The notes below the pieces were generated by a model. The model did no database searches. It was given only the letters and a program-made list of their open reading frames with translations, and had not been told where the DNA came from. Shown piece by piece: positions 1 through 12,600 of a stretch of DNA of 64,000 bases. Both the position numbers and the translations under genes were made by a program. This stretch comes from Limnomonas spitsbergensis (taxonomy: Eukaryota; Chlorophyta; Chlorophyceae; Chlamydomonadales), in NCBI GenBank assembly GCA_037349105.1, contig JAYJMM010000065.1, forward strand, positions 868,001 to 932,000. Reading direction: 5' to 3'. Position 1 is the stretch's first letter, and each line of letters opens with the position of its first letter.

Positions 1-3000
1 ATGCCTTCAGAGGTTGCGCAAATAAATACGGACCCGGCCAGTTGTGCACACTCTCTTCAACCAGGAAGTAATACTGCAGCAAATGCCTTAAGAGGTTGCG
101 CAAATAAATAAGGACCCGGCCAGCAGTGCACACTCTCTTCAACCAGGAAGGAATGCTGCAGCAAATGCCTGAAAAGGTTGCGCAAATGAATACGGACCCG
201 GCCAGCAGTGCACACTCTCTTTAACAAGAAAGGAATGTTGCAGCAAAAGGCTTAAGAGGTTGCGCAAATGAATACAGACCAGGCCAGCAGTGCACACACT
301 CTTCAACCAGAAAGGAATGATGCAGCCAATGCCTTAAGAGGTTGCGCAAATGAATATGGACCAGGCCAGCAGTGCACACTCTCTTCAACCAGGAAGGACT
401 GTTGCAGCAAATGCCTTAAGAGGTTGCACAGATGAATACCGACCAGGCCAGCTGTGCACAGTCTCTTCAACCAGGAAGGAATGCTGCAGCAAATGCATGA
501 AGAGGTTGCGCAAATGAATACAGACCCGGCCAGCAGTGCACACTCTCTTCAACAAGGAAGGAATGCTGCAGCAAAAGGCTTAAGAGGATGCGGAAATGAA
601 TACGGACCGGGCCAGCAGTGCACACTCTCTTCAACTATGAAGACATGCTGCAGCAGATGCCTTAAGAGGTTGCGCAAAGGAATAGGGACCAGGCCAGCTG
701 TGCACACTCTCTTCAACCAGAAAGGAATGATGCAGCAAATGCCTTAAGAGGTTGCGCAAATGAATACAGACCAGGCCAGCAGTGCACACACTCTTCAACC
801 AGAAAGGAATGATGCAGCCAATGCCCTAAGAGGTTGCGCAAATGAATATGGACCAGGCCAGCAGTGCACACTCTCTTCAACCAGGAAGGACTGCTGCAGC
901 AAATGCCTTAAGAGGTTGCACAGATGAATACCGACCAGGCCAGCTGTGCACATTCTCTTCCACCATGAAGGAATGCTGCAGCAAATGCCTGAAGAGGTTG
1001 CGCAAATGAATACGGACCAGGCCAGCTGTGCACAGTCTCTTCAACCAGGAAGGAATGCTGCAGCAAATGCATGAAGAGGTTGCGCAAATGAATACGGACC
1101 CGGCCAGCAGTGCACACTCTCTTCAACAAGGAAGGAATGCTGCAGCAAAAGGCTTAAGAGGATGCGGAAATGAATACGGACCGGGCCAGCAATGCACACT
1201 CTCTTCAACCAGGAAGGAATGTTGCAGCAAATGTCTTAAGAGGTTGCGCAAATGAATACGGACCAAGCATGCAGTGCACACTCTCTTCAACCAGGAAGGA
1301 ATGCTGCAGCAAATGCCTTAAGAGGTTTCGCAAATGAATACGGACCAGGCCTGCAGTGCACACTTTCTTCAAACAGGAAAGAATGCTGCAGCAGATGCCT
1401 TCAGAGGTTGCGCAAATAAATACGGACCCAGCCAGTTGTGCACACTCTCTTCAACCAGAAAGGAATACTGCAGCAAATGCCTTAAGAGGTTGCGCAAATA
1501 AATACGGACCCGGCCAGCAGTGCACACTCTCTTCAACTAGGAAGACATGCTGCAGCAGATGCCTTAAGAGGTTGCGCAAAGGAATAGGGACGAGGCCAGC
1601 TGTGCACACTCTCGTCAACCAGAAAGGAAAGGTGCAGCAAATGCCTTAAGAGGTTGCGCAAATGAATACAGACCAGGCCAGCAGTGCACACTCTCTTCAG
1701 CCAGAAAGGAATGATGCAGCCAATGCCTTAAGAGGTTGCGCAAATGAATATGGACCAGGCCAGTTGTGCACACTCTCTTCAACCAGAAAGGAATGCTGCA
1801 GCAAATGCCTTAAGAGGTTGCGCAAATGAATATGGACCAGGCCAGCAGTGCACACTCTCTTCAACCAGGAAGGACTGCTGCAGCAAATGCCTTAAGAGGT
1901 TGCACAGATGAATACCGACCAGGCCAGCTGTGCACATTCTCTTCAACCATGAAGGAATGCTGCAGCAAATGCCTGAAGAGGTTGCGCAAATGAATACGGA
2001 CCCGGCCAGCAGTGCACACTCTCTTCAACAAGGAAGGAATGCTGCAGCAAAAGGCTTAAGAGGATGCGGAAATGAATACGGACCGGGCCAGCAGTGCACA
2101 CTCTCTTCAACCAGGAAGGAATGTTGCAGCAAATGTCTTAAGAGGTTGCGCAAATGAATACGGACCAAGCCTGCAGTGCACACTCTCTTCAACCAGGAAG
2201 GAATGCTGCAGCAAATGCCTTAAGAGGTTTCGCAAATGAATACGGACCAGGCCAGCAGTGCACACTTTCTTCAAACAGGAAAGAATGCTGCAGCAGATGC
2301 CTTCAGAGGTTGCGCAAATAAATACGGACCCGGCCAGCTGTGCACACTCTCTTCAACCAGGAAGTAATACTGCAGCAAATGTCTTAAGAGGTTGCGCAAA
2401 TAAATACGGACCCGGCCAGCAGTGCACACTCTCTTCAACTAGGAAGACATGCTGCAGCAGATGCCTTAAGAGGTTGCGCAAAGGAATAGGGACCATGCCA
2501 GCTGTGCACACTCTCTTCAACCAGAAAGGAAAGGTGCAGCAAATGCCTTAAGAGGTTGCGCAAAGGAATAGGGACCAGGCCAGCTGTGCACACTCTCTTC
2601 AACCAGAAAGGAATGATGCAGCAAATGCCTTAAGAGGTTGCGCAAATGAATACAGACCAGGCCAGCAGTGCACACACTCTTCAACCAGAAAGGAATGATG
2701 CAGCCAATGCCTTAAGAGGTTGCGCAAATGAATATGGACCAGGCCAGCAGTGCACACTCTCTTCAACCAGGAAGGACTGCTGCAGCAAATGCCTTAAGAG
2801 GTTGCACAGATGAATACCGACCAGGCCAGCTGTGCACATTCTCTTCAACCATGAAGGAATGCTGCAGCAAATGCCTGAAGAGGTTGCGCAAATGAATACG
2901 GACCAGGCCAGCTTTGCACAGTCTCTTCAACAAGGAAGGAATGCTGCAGCAAATGCATGAAGAGGTTGCGCAAATGAATACGGACCCGGCCAGCAGTGCA

Positions 3001-3360
3001 CACTCTCTTCAACAAGGAAGGAATGCTGCAGCAAAAGGCTTAAGAGGATGCTGAAATGAATACGGACCGGGCCAGCAGTGCACACTCTCTTCAACCAGGA
3101 AGGAATGCTGCAGCAAATGCCTGAAGAGGTTTCGCAAATGAATACGGACCAGGCCTGCAGTGCACACTTTCTTCAAACAGGAAAGAATGCTGCAGCAGAT
3201 GCCTTCAGAGGTTGCGCAAATAAATACGGACCCGGCCAGTTGTGCACACTCTCTTCAACGAGGAAGTAATATTGCAGCAAATGCCTTAAGAGGTTGCGCA
3301 AATGAATATGGACCAGGCCAGCAGTGCACACTCTCTTCAACCAGGAAGGACTGCTGCAGC

Positions 3361-6300
3361 AAATGCCTTAAGAGGTTGCACAGATGAATACCGACCAGGC
3401 CAGCTGTGCACATTCTCTTCAACCATGAAGGAATGCTGCAGCAAATGCCTGAAGAGGTTGCGCAAATGAATACGGACCAGGCCAGCTTTGCACAGTCTCT
3501 TCAACAAGGAAGGAATGCTGCAGCAAATGCATGAAGAGGTTGCGCAAATGAATACGGACCCGGCCAGCAGTGCACACTCTCTTCAACAAGGAAGGAATGC
3601 TGCAGCAAAAGGCTTAAGAGGATGCTGAAATGAATACGGACCGGGCCAGCAGTGCACACTCTCTTCAACCAGGAAGGAATGCTGCAGCAAATGCCTGAAG
3701 AGGTTTCGCAAATGAATACGGACCAGGCCTGCAGTGCACACTTTCTTCAAACAGGAAAGAATGCTGCAGCAGATGCCTTCAGAGGTTGCGCAAATAAATA
3801 CGGACCCGGCCAGTTGTGCACACTCTCTTCAACGAGGAAGTAATACTGCAGCAAATGCCTTAAGAGGTTGCGCAAATAAATACGGACCCGGCCAGCAGTG
3901 CACACTCTCTTCAACTAGGAAGACATGCTGCAGCAGATGCCTTAAGAGGTTGCGCAAAGGAATAGGGACCATGCCAGCTGTGCACACTCTCTTCAACCAG
4001 AAAGGAAAGGTGCAGCAAATGCCTTAAGAGGTTGCGCAAATGAATACAGACCAGGCCAGCAGTGCACACTCTCTTCAACCAGAAAGAAATGATGCAGCCA
4101 ATGCCTTAAGAGGTTGCGCAAATGAATATGGACTAGGCCAGCTGTGCACACTCTCTTCAACCAGAAGGGAATGCTGCAGCAAATGCCTTAAGAGGTTGCG
4201 CAAATGAATATGGACCAGGCCAGCAGTGCACACTCTCTTCAACCAGGAAGGACTGCTGCAGCAAATGCCTTAAGAGGTTGCACAGATGAATACCGACCAG
4301 GCCAGCTGTGCACATTCTCTTCAACCATGAAGGAATGCTGCAGCAAATGCCTTAAGAGGTTGCACAGATGAATACCGACCAGGCCAGCTGTGCACATTCT
4401 CTTCAACCATGAAGGAATGCTGCAGCAAATGCCTGAAGAGGTTGCGCAAATAAATACGGACCAGGCCAGCTTTGCACAGTCTCTTCAACAAGGAAGGAAT
4501 GCTGCAGCAAATGCATGAAGAGGTTGCGCAAATGAATACGGACCCGGCCAGCAGTGCACACTCTCTTCAACAAGGAAGGAATGCTGCAGCAAAAGGCTTA
4601 AGAGGATGCTGAAATGAATACGGACCGGGCCAGCAGTGCACACTCTCTTCAACCAGGAAGGAATGCTGCAGCAAATGCCTGAAGAGGTTTCGCAAATGAA
4701 TACGGACCAGGCCTGCAGTGCACACTTTCTTCAAACAGGAAAGAATGCTGCAGCAGATGCCTTCAGAGGTTGCGCAAATAAATACGGACCCGGCCAGTTG
4801 TGCACACTCTCTTCAACGAGGAAGTAATATTGCAGCAAATGCCTTAAGAGGTTGCGCAAATGAATATGGACCAGGCCAGCAGTGCACACTCTCTTCAACC
4901 AGGAAGGACTGCTGCAGCAAATGCCTTAAGAGGTTGCACAGATGAATACCGACCAGGCCAGCTGTGCACATTCTCCTCAACCATGAAGGAATGCTGCAGC
5001 AAATGCCTGAAGAGGTTGCGCAAATGAATACGGACCAGGCCAGCTTTGCACAGTCTCTTCAACAAGGAAGGAATGCTGCAGCAAATGCATGAAGAGGTTG
5101 CGCAAATGAATACGGACCCGGCCAGCAGTGCACACTCTCTTCAACAAGGAAGGAATGCTGCAGCAAAAGGCTTAAGAGGATGCTGAAATGAATACGGACC
5201 GGGCCAGCAGTGCACACTCTCTTCAACCAGGAAGGAATGCTGCAGCAAATGCCTGAAGAGGTTTCGCAAATGAATACGGACCAGGCCTGCAGTGCACACT
5301 TTCTTCAAACAGGAAAGAATGCTGCAGCAGATGCCTTCAGAGGTTGCGCAAATAAATACGGACCCGGCCAGTTGTGCACACTCTCTTCAACGAGGAAGTA
5401 ATACTGCAGCAAATGCCTTAAGAGGTTGCGCAAATAAATACGGACCCGGCCAGCAGTGCACACTCTCTTCAACTAGGAAGACATGCTGCAGCAGATGCCT
5501 TAAGAGGTTGCGCAAAGGAATAGGGACCATGCCAGCTGTGCACACTCTCTTCAACCAGAAAGGAAAGGTGCAGCAAATGCCTTAAGAGGTTGCGCAAATG
5601 AATACAGACCAGGCCAGCAGTGCACACTCTCTTCAACCAGAAAGAAATGATGCAGCCAATGCCTTAAGAGGTTGCGCAAATGAATATGGACTAGGCCAGC
5701 TGTGCACACTCTCTTCAACCAGAAGGGAATGCTGCAGCAAATGCCTTAAGAGGTTGCGCAAATGAATATGGACCAGGCCAGCAGTGCACACTCTCTTCAA
5801 CCAGGAAGGACTGCTGCAGCAAATGCCTTAAGAGGTTGCACAGATGAATACCGACCAGGCCAGCTGTGCACATTCTCTTCAACCATGAAGGAATGCTGCA
5901 GCAAATGCCTTAAGAGGTTGCGCAAATGAATACGGACCAGGCCAGCTTTGCACAATCTCTCTATCCAGGAAGGAATGCTGCAGCCAATGCCTTAAGAGGT
6001 TGCGCAAATGAATATGGACCCGGCCAGCAGTGCACACTCTCTTCAACAAGGAAGGAATGCTGCAGCAAAAGGCTTAAGAGGATGCGGAAATGAATACGGA
6101 CCGGGCCAGCAGTGCACACTCTCTTCAACCAGGAAGGAATGCTGCAGCAAATGCCTTAAGAGGTTTCGCAAATGAATACGGACCAGGCCTGCAGTGCACA
6201 CTTTCTTCAAACAGGAAAGAATGCTGCAGCAGATGCCTTAAGAGGTTGCGCAAATAAATACGGACCCGGCCAGCTGTGCAAACTCTCTTCAACTAGGAAG

Positions 6301-9300
6301 TAATACTGCAGCAAATGTCTTAAGAGGTTGCGCAAATAAATACGGACCCGGCCAGCAGTGCACACTCTCTTCAACTAGGAAGACATGCTGCAGCAGATGC
6401 CTTAAGAGGTTGCGCAAAGGAATAGGGACCAGGCCAGGAGTGCACACTCTCTTCAACAAGGAAGGAATGCTGCAGCAAATGTCTTAAGAGGTTGCGCAAA
6501 GGAATAGGGACCAGGCCAGCAGTGCACACTCTCTTCAACCAGAAAGGAATGATGCAGCCAATGCCTTAAGAGGTTGCGCAAATGAATATGGACCAGGCCA
6601 GCTGTGCACACTCTCTTCAACCAGAAGGGACTGCTGCAACAAATGCCTTAAGAAGTTGCGCGAATGAATACGGACCAGACCGGCAGTGCTTATTTGCTTC
6701 AATAAGGAAAGAATGCTGCAGCAAATGCCTTAAGAGGTTGCGCAAATGAATACGGACCATGCATGCACTGCACACTCTCTTCAACCAGGAAGACATGCTA
6801 CATCAGATGCCTTAAGAGGTTGCGCAAAGGAATAGGGATCAGGCCAGCTGTGCACACTCTCTTCAACCAGGAAGGACTGCTGCAGCAAATGCCTTAAGAG
6901 GTTGCACAGATGAATACCGACCAGGCCAGCTGTGCACATTCTCTTCAACCATGAAGGAATGCTACAGCAAATGCCTTAAGAGGTTGCGCAAATGAATACG
7001 GACCAGGCCAGCTGTACACAATCTCTTCAACCAGGAAGGAATGCTGCAGCAAATGCCTGAAGAGGTTGCGCAAATGAATACGGACCCGGCCAGCAGTGCA
7101 CACTCTCTTCAACAAGGAAGGAATGCTGCAGCAAAAGGCTTAAGAGGATGCGGAAATGAATACGGACCGGGCCAGCAATGCACACTCTCTTCAACCAGGA
7201 AGGAATGTTGCAGCAAATGTCTTAAGAGGTTGCGCAAATGAATACGGACCAGGCCTGCAGTGCACACTCTCTTCAACCAGGAAGGAATGCTGCAGCAAAT
7301 GCCTTAAGAGGTTTCGCAAATGAATACGGACCAGGCCTGCAGTGCACACTTTCTTCAAACAGGAAAGAATGCTGCAGCAGATGCCTTCAGAGGTTGCGCA
7401 AATAAATACGGACCCGGCCAGCTGTGCACACTCTCTTCAACCAGGAAGTAATACTGCAGCAAATGTCTTAAGAGGTTGCGCAAATAAATACGGACCCGGC
7501 CAGCAGTGCACACTCTCTTCAACCAGGAAGACATGCTACATCAGATGCCTTAAGAGGTTGCGCAAAGGAATAGGGACCAGGCCAGCTGTGCACACTCTCT
7601 TCAACCAGAAAGGAATGATGCAGCAAATGCCTTAAGAGGTTGCGCAAATGAATACAGACCAGGCCAGCAGTGCACACACTCTTCAACCAGAAAGGAATGA
7701 TGCAGCCAATGCCTTAAGAGGTTGCGCAAATGAATATGGACCAGGCCAGCAGTGCACACTCTCTTCAACCAGGAAGGACTGCTGCAGCAAATGCCTTAAG
7801 AGGTTGCACAGATGAATACCGACCAGGCCAGCTGTGCACATTCTCTTCAACCATGAAGGAATGCTGCAGCAAATGCCTAAAGAGGTTGCGCAAATGAATA
7901 CGGACCAGGCCAGCTTTGCACAGTCTCTTCAACAAGGAAGGAATGCTGCAGCAAATGCATGAAGAGGTTGCGCAAATGAATACGGACCCGGCCAGCAGTG
8001 CACACTCTCTTCAACAAGGAAGGAATGCTGCAGCAAAAGGCTTAAGAGGATGCGGAAATGAATACGGACCGGGCCAGCAGTGCACACTCTCTTCAACCAG
8101 GAAGGAATGCTGCAGCAAATGCCTCAAGAGGTTTCGCAAATGAATACGGACCAGGCCTGCAGTGCACACTTTCTTCAAACAGGAAAGAATGCTGCAGCAG
8201 ATGCCTTCAGAGGTTGCGCAAATAAATACGGACCCGGCCAGCTGTGCAAACTCTCTTCAACGAGGAAGTAATACTGCAGCAAATGCCTTAAGAGGTTGCG
8301 CAAATAAATACGGACCCGGCCAGCAGTGCACACTCTCTTCAACTAGGAAGACATGCTGCAGCAGATGCCTTAAGAGGTTGCGCAAAGGAATAGGGACCAT
8401 GCCAGCTGTGCACACTCTCTTCAACCAGAAAGGAAAGGTGCAGCAAATGCCTTAAGAGGTTGCGCAAATGAATACAGACCAGGCCAGCAGTGCACACTCT
8501 CTTCAACCAGAAAGAAATGATGCAGCCAATGCCTTAAGAGGTTGCGCAAATGAATATGGACCAGGCCAGCTGTGCACACTCTCTTCAACCAGAAGGGAAT
8601 GCTGCAGCAAATGCCTTAAGAGGTTGCGCAAATGAATATGGACCAGGCCAGCAGTGCACACTCTCTTCAACCAGGAAGGACTGCTGCAGCAAATGCCTTA
8701 AGAGGTTGCACAGATGAATACCGACCAGGCCAGCTGTGCACATTCTCTTCAACCATGAAGGAATGCTGCAGCAAATGCCTTAAGAGGTTGCGCAAATGAA
8801 TACGGACCAGGCCAGCTTTGCACAATCTCTTCATCCAGGAAGGAATGCTGCAGCCAATGCCTTAAGAGGTTGCGCAAATGAATATGGACCGGGCAGCAGT
8901 GCACACTCTCTTCAACAAGGAAGGAATGCTGCAGCAAATGCCTTAAGAGGTTTCGCAAATGAATACGGACCAGGCCTGCAGTGCACACTTTCTTCAAACA
9001 GGAAAGAATGCTGCAGCAGATGCCTTAAGAGGTTGCGCAAATAAATACGGACCCGGCCAGCTGTGCAAACTCTCTTCAACTAGGAAGTAATACTGCAGCA
9101 AATGTCTTAAGAGGTTGCGCAAATAAATACGGACCCGGCCAGCAGTGCACACTCTCTTCAACTAGGAAGACATGCTGCAGCAGATGCCTTAAGAGGTTGC
9201 GCAAAGGAATATGGACCAGGCCAGGAGTGCACACTCTCTTCAACAAGGAAGGAATGCTGCAGCAAATGTCTTAAGAGGTTGCGCAAAGGAATAGGGACCA

Positions 9301-9673
9301 GGCCAGCAGTGCACACTCTCTTCAACCAGAAAGGAATGATGCAGCCAATACCTTAAGAGGTTGCGCAAATGAATATGGACCAGGCCAGCTGTGCACACTC
9401 TCTTCAACCAGAAGGGACTGCTGCAACAAATGCCTTAAGAAGTGGCGCGAATGAATACGGACCAGACCGGCAGTGCTTATTTGCTTCAATAAGGAAAGAA
9501 TGCTGCAGCAAATGCCTTAAGAGGTTGCGCAAATGAATACGGACCATGCATGCACTGCACACTCTCTTCAACCAGGAAGACATGCTACATCAGATGCCTT
9601 AAGAGGTTGCGCAAAGGAATAGGGATCAGGCCAGCTGTGCACACTCTCTTCAACCAGGAAGGACTGCTGCAGC
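3361..9673. repeat. 77-monomer super-repeat, copy 1 (6,313 bp)
   Basis: The marker-monomer spacings 11, 1, 7, 11, 13, 11, 11 and 12 seen here are followed by the same order from 9674. Individual variants recur at an offset of 6,313 bp, which is 77 x 82 minus 1. The missing base lies near 8888, where GGACCGGGCAGC replaces GGACCCGGCCAGC. The block contains several 11-monomer HORs, so it is a second level of repetition. Internally, 5.94-6.99 kb also resembles 8.81-9.8 kb at an offset of 35 monomers. Sequence match to copy 2 is clear from about 4.2 to 8.7 kb and weaker at the edges. Confidence 0.8.
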
Positions 9674-12600
9674 AAATGCCTTAAGAGGTTGCACAGATGA
9701 ATACCGACCAGGCCAGCTGTGCACATTCTCTTCAACCATGAAGGAATGCTACAGCAAATGCCTTAAGAGGTTGCGCAAATGAATACGGACCAGGCCAGCT
9801 GTACACAATCTCTTCAACCAGGAAGGAATGCTGCAGCAAATGCCTGAAGAGGTTGCGCAAATGAATACGGACCCGGCCAGCAGTGCACACTCTCTTCAAC
9901 AAGGAAGGAATGCTGCAGCAAAAGGCTTAAGAGGATGCGGAAATGAATACGGACCGGGCCAGCAATGCACACTCTCTTCAACCAGGAAGGAATGTTGCAG
10001 CAAATGTCTTAAGAGGTTGCGCAAATGAATACGGACCAGGCCTGCAGTGCACACTCTCTTCAACCAGGAAGGAATGCTGCAGCAAATGCCTTAAGAGGTT
10101 TCGCAAATGAATACGGACCAGGCCTGCAGTGCACACTTTCTTCAAACAGGAAAGAATGCTGCAGCAGATGCCTTAAGAGGTTGCGCAAATAAATACGGAC
10201 CCGGCCAGCTGTGCACACTCTCTTCAACCATGAAGTAATACTGCAGCAAAAGCCTTAAGAGGTTGCGCAAATAAATACGGACCCGGCCAGCAGTGCACAC
10301 TCTCTTCAACTAGGAAGACATGCTGCAGCAGATGCCTTATGAGGTTGCGCAAAGGAATAGGGACCAGGCCAGCTGTGCACACTCTCTTCAACCAGAAAGG
10401 AATGATGCAGCCAATGCCTTAAGAGGTTGCGCAAATGAATATGGACAAGGCCAGCTGTGCACACTCTCTTCAACCAGAAGGGAATGCTGCAGCAAATGCC
10501 TTAAGAGGTTGCGCAAATGAATATGGACCAGGCCAGCAGTGCACACTCTCTTCAACCAGGAAGGAATGCTGCAGCAAATGCCTTAAGAGGTTGCACAGAT
10601 GAATACCGACCAGGCCAGCTGTGCACATTCTCTTCAACCATGAAGGAATGCTGCAGCAAATGCCTTAAGAGGTTGCACAGATGAATACCGACCAGGCCAG
10701 CTGTGCACATTCTCTTCAACCATGAAGGAATGCTGCAGCAAATGCCTGAAGAGGTTGCGCAAATGAATACGGACCAGGCCAGCTTTGCACAGTCTCTTCA
10801 ACAAGGAAGGAATGCTGCAGCAAATGCATGAAGAGGTTGCGCAAATGAATACGGACCCGGCCAGCAGTGCACACTCTCTTCAACAAGGAAGGAATGCTGC
10901 AGCAAAAGGCTTAAGAGGATGCTGAAATGAATACGGACCGGGCCAGCAGTGCACACTCTCTTCAACCAGGAAGGAATGCTGCAGCAAATGCCTGAAGAGG
11001 TTTCGCAAATGAATACGGACCAGGCCTGCAGTGCACACTTTCTTCAAACAGGAAAGAATGCTGCAGCAGATGCCTTCAGAGGTTGCGCAAATAAATACGG
11101 ACCCGGCCAGTTGTGCACACTCTCTTCAACGAGGAAGTAATATTGCAGCAAATGCCTTAAGAGGTTGCGCAAATGAATATGGACCAGGCCAGCAGTGCAC
11201 ACTCTCTTCAACCAGGAAGGACTGCTGCAGCAAATGCCTTAAGAGGTTGCACAGATGAATACCGACCAGGCCAGCTGTGCACATTCTCTTCAACCATGAA
11301 GGAATGCTGCAGCAAATGCCTGAAGAGGTTGCGCAAATGAATACGGACCAGGCCAGCTTTGCACAGTCTCTTCAACAAGGAAGGAATGCTGCAGCAAATG
11401 CATGAAGAGGTTGCGCAAATGAATACGGACCCGGCCAGCAGTGCACACTCTCTTCAACAAGGAAGGAATGCTGCAGCAAAAGGCTTAAGAGGATGCTGAA
11501 ATGAATACGGACCGGGCCAGCAGTGCACACTCTCTTCAACCAGGAAGGAATGCTGCAGCAAATGCCTGAAGAGGTTTCGCAAATGAATACGGACCAGGCC
11601 TGCAGTGCACACTTTCTTCAAACAGGAAAGAATGCTGCAGCAGATGCCTTCAGAGGTTGCGCAAATAAATACGGACCCGGCCAGTTGTGCACACTCTCTT
11701 CAACGAGGAAGTAATACTGCAGCAAATGCCTTAAGAGGTTGCGCAAATAAATACGGACCCGGCCAGCAGTGCACACTCTCTTCAACTAGGAAGACATGCT
11801 GCAGCAGATGCCTTAAGAGGTTGCGCAAAGGAATAGGGACCATGCCAGCTGTGCACACTCTCTTCAACCAGAAAGGAAAGGTGCAGCAAATGCCTTAAGA
11901 GGTTGCGCAAATGAATACAGACCAGGCCAGCAGTGCACACTCTCTTCAACCAGAAAGAAATGATGCAGCCAATGCCTTAAGAGGTTGCGCAAATGAATAT
12001 GGACTAGGCCAGCTGTGCACACTCTCTTCAACCAGAAGGGAATGCTGCAGCAAATGCCTTAAGAGGTTGCGCAAATGAATATGGACCAGGCCAGCAGTGC
12101 ACACTCTCTTCAACCAGGAAGGACTGCTGCAGCAAATGCCTTAAGAGGTTGCACAGATGAATACCGACCAGGCCAGCTGTGCACATTCTCTTCAACCATG
12201 AAGGAATGCTGCAGCAAATGCCTTAAGAGGTTGCGCAAATGAATACGGACCAGGCCAGCTTTGCACAATCTCTCTATCCAGGAAGGAATGCTGCAGCCAA
12301 TGCCTTAAGAGGTTGCGCAAATGAATATGGACCCGGCCAGCAGTGCACACTCTCTTCAACAAGGAAGGAATGCTGCAGCAAAAGGCTTAAGAGGATGCGG
12401 AAATGAATACGGACCGGGCCAGCAGTGCACACTCTCTTCAACCAGGAAGGAATGCTGCAGCAAATGCCTTAAGAGGTTTCGCAAATGAATACGGACCAGG
12501 CCTGCAGTGCACACTTTCTTCAAACAGGAAAGAATGCTGCAGCAGATGCCTTAAGAGGTTGCGCAAATAAATACGGACCCGGCCAGCTGTGCAAACTCTC

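Noticed and set aside
1..82. tRNA-derived repeat (82 nt is the size of a class II tRNA)
   Set aside because: No acceptor-stem pairing, no CCA-adjacent end and no convincing A-box or B-box; GGTTGCGCAA is a poor match to the GGTTCRANYCY B-box.
454..747. Repetitive cysteine-rich 63-97 residue open frames on the plus strand throughout the array
   Set aside because: They are fixed products of reading an 82-bp unit in three phases. Many start at GTG, they overlap each other, they recur wherever the same variants recur, and they end at the same built-in TAA or TGA. No sign of selection on a frame was seen.
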